Assembly: GCA_021604925.1 (NCBI GenBank)
Contig: BQJX01000079.1
Location: 1-8,938 of the forward strand
Length of the DNA stretch: 8,938 nucleotides
From: Gemmatimonadota bacterium
GTDB lineage: Bacteria; ARS69
Reading direction: 5' to 3'
The first letter of the stretch is position 1; each line of letters begins with the position of its first letter. The notes under the pieces are model-generated. The model had not been told where the DNA came from and searched no databases. It saw nothing but the letters and a program-made list of their open reading frames with translations. A program made the position numbers and the translations under genes. This document shows positions 6,257 through 8,938 of the stretch, one piece after another.

Positions 6257-7352
6257 CGAGCGCAGGTACCGGGGCCGGACCCCCGGACAAGCCATGCAGA
6301 AGGCCCGAGTCGAGCTCGGCGAGGACGCTCGTCTGGTGAGCGCGCGTCGCGTGTCGGCCCCGGGCGCCCCCGCCGTGTACGAAGTCCGGGTGACCGGAAC
6401 GGCCGCCGTGGCCGTCGCCCAGGACCAGCCGTCCTTTGGTGAGCTGCGGAACGAGATCCGGGAGCTCAAGCAGACCGTCTCGTCGATCGCCGGAGGCTCG
6501 AGCACGAGGACGCAGCTGGACCTGCCCGCGTCACCGGAGTCCGCGGAGCTGGACGCGCCCGTCGATCCGGCCATGGTCCGCTGGGCCGAGCTGCTGAGGC
6601 GGCGCGGTACCAGCGAACGGGCCGCGCGCGCGATCATCCGGAAGGCCGAGAGCCACCTGGCGAACCGCGTGCACGAAGATGCGCGCACGGCGGTTCGCGC
6701 CGCGTTGGCCGAGACGTTCGGGCCGGTCCGGCGGCGGGATCTCCTGGGCGATCGGCCCACGCTCTTCGTGGGACCGACCGGTGCGGGCAAGACCACCACG
6801 CTGGCCAAGATCGCCGCCGACCTTGTGGCCGCGGGCGAGCGGCCGGTGCTGGTCTGCGCCGACGGCGAGAGCCTCACGGGCGAAGAGAATCTGCAGGCCG
6901 TGGCCACGGCGCTGGGACTGCCGTTCGAGTCCGCGTTCATGGACGGCCAGCTCGAAACGCTGGTGGAGCGCCTGGGCGAGGACCGGATCTACCTGGTCGA
7001 CACGGCCGGCGTGCCCACCGCGGACCAGGGCGCCATGGATCGTCTGGATGCGCTCGCCCGTTCGTTGCCCGACCCCGAAGTGCTGTTGGTGATGCCCGCA
7101 ACCTCCGACACCGAGGAGGCCCGACTCACGCTGGACGCGTTCGCGCCGCTGGGAGTGGAGCGCGTGATCCTCACCAAGCTGGACGAGATGATCCGCCCCG
7201 GCCGCGTGGTCGACCTGGCGGTTTCCCTGTCCCGGCCCATCGTCCGCGTGACGTACGGCCGGAGTGTTCGCGGTTCCACGGCCCATCCGGGCACGGAACC
7301 CATCATTGCCCGCATCCTCGGCTCGGACCTCCGCGTCGAGACCTCCGCGTAG
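6249..7352 (+). CDS. flhF: FlhF, SRP-type GTPase for flagellar placement, with degenerate G2/G3/G5 motifs
   Basis: The 367-residue protein has the FlhF layout. The N-terminal B domain starts R-Y-R-G-R-T-P-G-Q-A-M-Q-K-A with E-L-G-E-D-A-R-L-V-S. A variable linker, an N-type helical segment (about 108-160) and an SRP-family G domain follow. The P-loop is intact (G-P-T-G-A-G-K-T-T-T, 175-184), as is T-K-L-D (309-312). Other motifs are not. The usual D-T-Y-R of the insertion-box region reads D-G-E-S (205-208), and the following Gln of V-E-Q-L reads Asn. D-T-A-G-R reads D-T-A-G-V (251-255). The G-Q near G5 reads G-R (337-338). In Ffh and FtsY the corresponding Arg and Gln residues build the composite active site. 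Nucleotide binding is thus likely, while GTP hydrolysis or dimer activation may be weak. No flhG follows. FlhF normally recruits early flagellar proteins to the pole. Confidence 0.9.
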   Translation: MSSERRYRGRTPGQAMQKARVELGEDARLVSARRVSAPGAPAVYEVRVTGTAAVAVAQDQPSFGELRNEIRELKQTVSSIAGGSSTRTQLDLPASPESAELDAPVDPAMVRWAELLRRRGTSERAARAIIRKAESHLANRVHEDARTAVRAALAETFGPVRRRDLLGDRPTLFVGPTGAGKTTTLAKIAADLVAAGERPVLVCADGESLTGEENLQAVATALGLPFESAFMDGQLETLVERLGEDRIYLVDTAGVPTADQGAMDRLDALARSLPDPEVLLVMPATSDTEEARLTLDAFAPLGVERVILTKLDEMIRPGRVVDLAVSLSRPIVRVTYGRSVRGSTAHPGTEPIIARILGSDLRVETSA

Positions 7353-7364
7353 GAGAACCGGAAC

Positions 7365-7688
7365 TTGGCCAAGGGAAAGAAGAGGGACGAAAGCCTGCCA
7401 CTCGCCGTCGCCACCCAGGGAGGACTTCTGGCCACCATGGCAGTCCTTCTCGTCGGAATGACGAACGGCAGTCGTGGCTGGATCCTGCTGATCAAGGCGG
7501 GTACGGCGTTCCTTCTTGCCTCGGCCCTGCTGAAGCTCCTGGCGGCCGGAGTCATGCAGGGATTCGCAATGAAGGCCGATGCCCCGAAACCGAAGAAGCG
7601 CGATCTGGACGACGACCTCGATGACCCGGCAGCCATGGCGGAGAGCCTGGCGCCTTCACTCGAAACCACGGAAAAGGTGTCTTCATGA
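7365..7688 (+). CDS. Unrecognised small membrane protein with two helices, between flhF and fliA
   Basis: I do not recognise this 107-residue protein. A basic N-terminus (K-G-K-K-R) is followed by hydrophobic segments at about 11-33 and 38-62, separated by a short N-G-S-R-G turn. A cytoplasmic-looking tail has a basic patch (K-P-K-K-R, 75-79), an acidic patch (D-L-D-D-D-L-D-D, 80-87) and an Ala/Glu/Ser-rich end. The positive-inside rule suggests both ends face the cytoplasm. There is no signal peptide cleavage site. The start is TTG at 7365, nine bases after AGGAG, which overlaps the flhF stop. The stop overlaps the fliA ATG, so it is a real, coupled member of the operon. It occupies the place where flhG usually lies, but has no P-loop and cannot be that ATPase. 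A role in flagellar placement or assembly is only inferred from position. Confidence 0.75.
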   Translation: MAKGKKRDESLPLAVATQGGLLATMAVLLVGMTNGSRGWILLIKAGTAFLLASALLKLLAAGVMQGFAMKADAPKPKKRDLDDDLDDPAAMAESLAPSLETTEKVSS

Positions 7689-8560
7689 CGAAGAGCGAGA
7701 ACGCCGAGCATCTCTGGAAGGACTACCGCAACACCCGCTCCCCGGAGATCCGCGAGAAGCTGGTTCTGCGGTACGTGTCCCTGGTGAAGTACGTGGCCGG
7801 GCGTCTGGCCATCGGTCTGCCGCCGTCGGTGCAGGCGGACGACCTGATCAGTTCCGGAATCCTCGGCCTCATGGACGCGATCGACAAGTACGACCTCGAA
7901 CGAGACACCCGTTTCGAGACGTACGCCGTCACGCGCATCCGCGGGGCCATCCTGGACGAACTGCGCGCGCTCGACTGGATTCCGCGGTCCACCCGCCAGA
8001 AGGCGCGCAAGCTCGAGAACGCCTACGTGGAACTCGAGAACTCGCTGGGCCGACAGGCCACGACCGAGGAGATCGCCAAGCGGCTGAACCTGTCCACGAC
8101 CGCGCTCTACAGCCTCGTGGACGAGGTGCGCTCCACGAACCTGGTCTCGCTGGACGAGTTCGTGCAGGGCAAGGACGGCGACGGCCAGACGCGCCTGGTG
8201 GACGCCGTCGAGGACAAGCTGAGTCTGGATCCCACGGACCGGATCGACATCGAGGACATCAAGGACGTGATGAACGGCGCCATCCTGCGCTTGCCGTCGC
8301 GGGAGCGGTTGGTCATCGCCCTGTACTACTACGAGGAACTCACGCTCAAGGAGATCGGCTCCATCCTGAACGTCTCGGAGTCGCGCATCTCCCAGATCCA
8401 CACCAAGGCGATCGTCCGTCTGCGGGGCAAGCTGCGCAGCCAGATGAAGTCGCTGGTCGCCGGCCTCATGGGGCCCGGCATTCCCCAGGCGTTCTCGACG
8501 GCCGAGACCCAGGGTGCCAAGGCGGTCATCGGGGATATCGCGAAGATCCTGGCGGAGTAG
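7685..8560 (+). CDS. fliA: FliA, flagellar sigma-28 factor with a C-terminal extension
   Basis: FliA directs RNA polymerase to late flagellar genes (filament, motor, chemotaxis). The 291 residues show sigma region 2 at about 18-95, with L-V-K-Y-V-A-G-R-L-A, A-D-D-L-I-S-S-G-I-L-G-L-M-D-A-I and the promoter-reading F-E-T-Y-A-V-T-R-I-R-G-A-I-L-D-E-L-R from residue 77. The FliA/WhiG-type D-W-I-P-R-S-T-R-Q-K follows. Region 3 lies near 110-170, and region 4 at about 200-253 has the helix-turn-helix L-T-L-K-E-I-G through S-E-S-R-I-S-Q-I-H. Most FliA proteins end soon after region 4; here about 37 residues follow (255-291), rich in Gly, Ala and Ile. An AAGG site lies near the ATG, and the start overlaps the preceding stop. 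No flgM anti-sigma gene is seen in the window. Confidence 0.95.
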   Translation: MTKSENAEHLWKDYRNTRSPEIREKLVLRYVSLVKYVAGRLAIGLPPSVQADDLISSGILGLMDAIDKYDLERDTRFETYAVTRIRGAILDELRALDWIPRSTRQKARKLENAYVELENSLGRQATTEEIAKRLNLSTTALYSLVDEVRSTNLVSLDEFVQGKDGDGQTRLVDAVEDKLSLDPTDRIDIEDIKDVMNGAILRLPSRERLVIALYYYEELTLKEIGSILNVSESRISQIHTKAIVRLRGKLRSQMKSLVAGLMGPGIPQAFSTAETQGAKAVIGDIAKILAE

Positions 8561-8573
8561 GCGCCTGGCGGCA

Positions 8574-8602
8574 CTCCGGGGACCCGGAGGGGCTCCGGAG
8601 CC
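8574..8602 (+). other. Paired GC-rich inverted repeats in the spacer after fliA
   Basis: CTCCGGG (8574-8580) can pair with CCCGGAG (8583-8589), with a realistic six-base-pair stem and GGAC loop. It is followed at once by the perfect palindrome GGCTCCGGAGCC (8591-8602). No T-run follows, so this is not a standard intrinsic terminator. The repeated CTCCGG/CCGGAG units could form alternative pairings. A role in attenuation, mRNA stability or leader folding is possible but unproven. Confidence 0.4.
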
Positions 8603-8614
8603 GTCCTGAGGGAA

Positions 8615-8620
8615 GGGAGG
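8615..8620 (+). promoter_or_regulatory. Ribosome binding site of the gene at 8628, within a small hairpin
   Basis: GGGAGG ends seven bases before the ATG at 8628. It overlaps a possible five-base-pair stem, GTCCT (8603-8607) with AGGAC (8618-8622), which could hide the site. Confidence 0.6.
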
Positions 8621-8627
8621 ACAGGAC

Positions 8628-8938
8628 ATGGTGGAAAGCTCGGATCTGCAGTCGGCGATCCAAAGGACCCAGGCCACCGAACGACTGGCCTCCCTGCAGA
8701 ATCAGCAGGAAGACCTGAACCGGAAGCGCTTCGAACTGGAATTGGCCCGCGAGCGTGCCGAAAAAGCAAAGAAGGCGCAAGACGTTGCCAAAGCCGAATC
8801 CAAGCGAGTGGTCCGCGACCGGTACGACGGAGAAGAGAAGGATTCGCCCTCCCAGGAGCAGGACGAGGGCGAGGCCGATTCCCCGGAAGAGGGGGACGGC
8901 CCGGACGGACCCAAGGGAACGGGAGGGACTCTCGATGT
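8628..8938 (+). CDS. Unrecognised charged coiled-coil protein (3' end beyond the window)
   Basis: The frame starts at an ATG with a strong GGGAGG site and stays open to the window end, giving 103 visible residues. No family is recognised with confidence. Residues 6-30 are Gln/Thr/Leu-rich with spaced hydrophobics (L7, I11, L20, L23, L30). Residues 31-66 are a highly charged helix rich in Arg, Lys, Glu and Ala with no Pro or Gly, likely a coiled coil, ending V-V-R-D-R-Y. From residue 67 on it turns acidic and disordered (Asp, Glu, Gly, Pro, Ser). There is no membrane segment or signal peptide. It follows fliA after 67 bases, so a flagellar or motility role is likely by position only. Bacillus subtilis has swrB after sigD, but SwrB has an N-terminal membrane helix and this protein does not. 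Confidence 0.7.
   Translation, partial: MVESSDLQSAIQRTQATERLASLQNQQEDLNRKRFELELARERAEKAKKAQDVAKAESKRVVRDRYDGEEKDSPSQEQDEGEADSPEEGDGPDGPKGTGGTLD
8935..8938 (+). other. Possible start codon of a further overlapping gene
   Basis: An ATG at 8935 stands eight bases after GGGAGG (8921-8926), in a different frame from the coiled-coil gene still open here. The arrangement resembles the coupled starts elsewhere in the cluster, but only four bases of the putative gene are visible. Confidence 0.3.

Noticed and set aside
3758..6940. A very long open frame on the minus strand (about 1060 codons) opposite flhB, flhA and flhF
   Set aside because: It is antisense to three strongly conserved genes. Its translation is repetitive in Arg, His, Gln, Asp and Gly, as expected from the complement of GC-rich codons with high third-position GC, and it shows no domain.
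8574..8602. Intrinsic terminator after fliA
   Set aside because: The hairpins are GC-rich, but no T-run follows and a gene with a good ribosome site starts 26 bases later, so termination here is not supported.
1..8938. Mobile element, CRISPR array, tRNA or rRNA genes
   Set aside because: No transposase or integrase-like protein, no regularly spaced repeats, and no cloverleaf or ribosomal sequence were seen; coding flagellar genes fill nearly all of the window.

Overview
The window is almost entirely one plus-strand flagellar gene cluster from a GC-rich bacterium. The genes are packed with overlaps or gaps of a few bases, in the order fliL (3' part), fliN, fliO, [195-nt gap with a candidate sigma-54 promoter], fliP, fliQ, fliR, flhB, flhA, flhF, a small two-helix membrane protein, fliA, and a coiled-coil protein cut by the window end. 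The host must be motile and diderm-like: FliL, the FliN switch protein and the whole export gate are present. The taxon cannot be fixed from this sequence. A deep-branching GC-rich phylum such as Gemmatimonadota, Eisenbacteria or a myxobacterium/delta-type lineage is a low-confidence guess.

Layout. Bases 2-1096 hold the end of the motor/switch block (stator-associated FliL, C-ring FliN) and FliO, the assembly factor for the export gate. Bases 1097-1291 are the only sizeable non-coding gap and carry a well-spaced -24/-12 element upstream of fliP. Bases 1292-6256 encode the complete membrane export gate (FliP, FliQ, FliR, FlhB, FlhA). Bases 6249-7352 encode the SRP-type GTPase FlhF. Bases 7365-8560 encode an unrecognised membrane hairpin protein and the late-gene sigma factor FliA. 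After a 67-nt structured spacer, an unrecognised charged coiled-coil protein starts at 8628.

How the genes work together. FliO helps build the FliP-FliQ-FliR core. FlhB joins the core and switches export from rod/hook to filament substrates. FlhA forms the cytoplasmic ring that receives chaperone-substrate complexes. FlhF normally fixes where and how many flagella form. FliA then turns on filament and chemotaxis genes once the hook is finished.

The ordinary operon hides several departures from the textbook. The FlhB autocleavage motif reads NPIR instead of NPTH. FlhF keeps its P-loop and TKLD motif but has lost the usual residues of its G2, G3 and G5 motifs. Its usual partner gene flhG is not next to it, and a two-helix membrane protein sits in that place. 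fliM is not between fliL and fliN. FliA has an extra C-terminal tail. The most interesting possibility is that the FlhF/FlhG number-and-place system has been remodelled in this lineage, alongside a changed FlhB switch. Those are inferences from one sequence.
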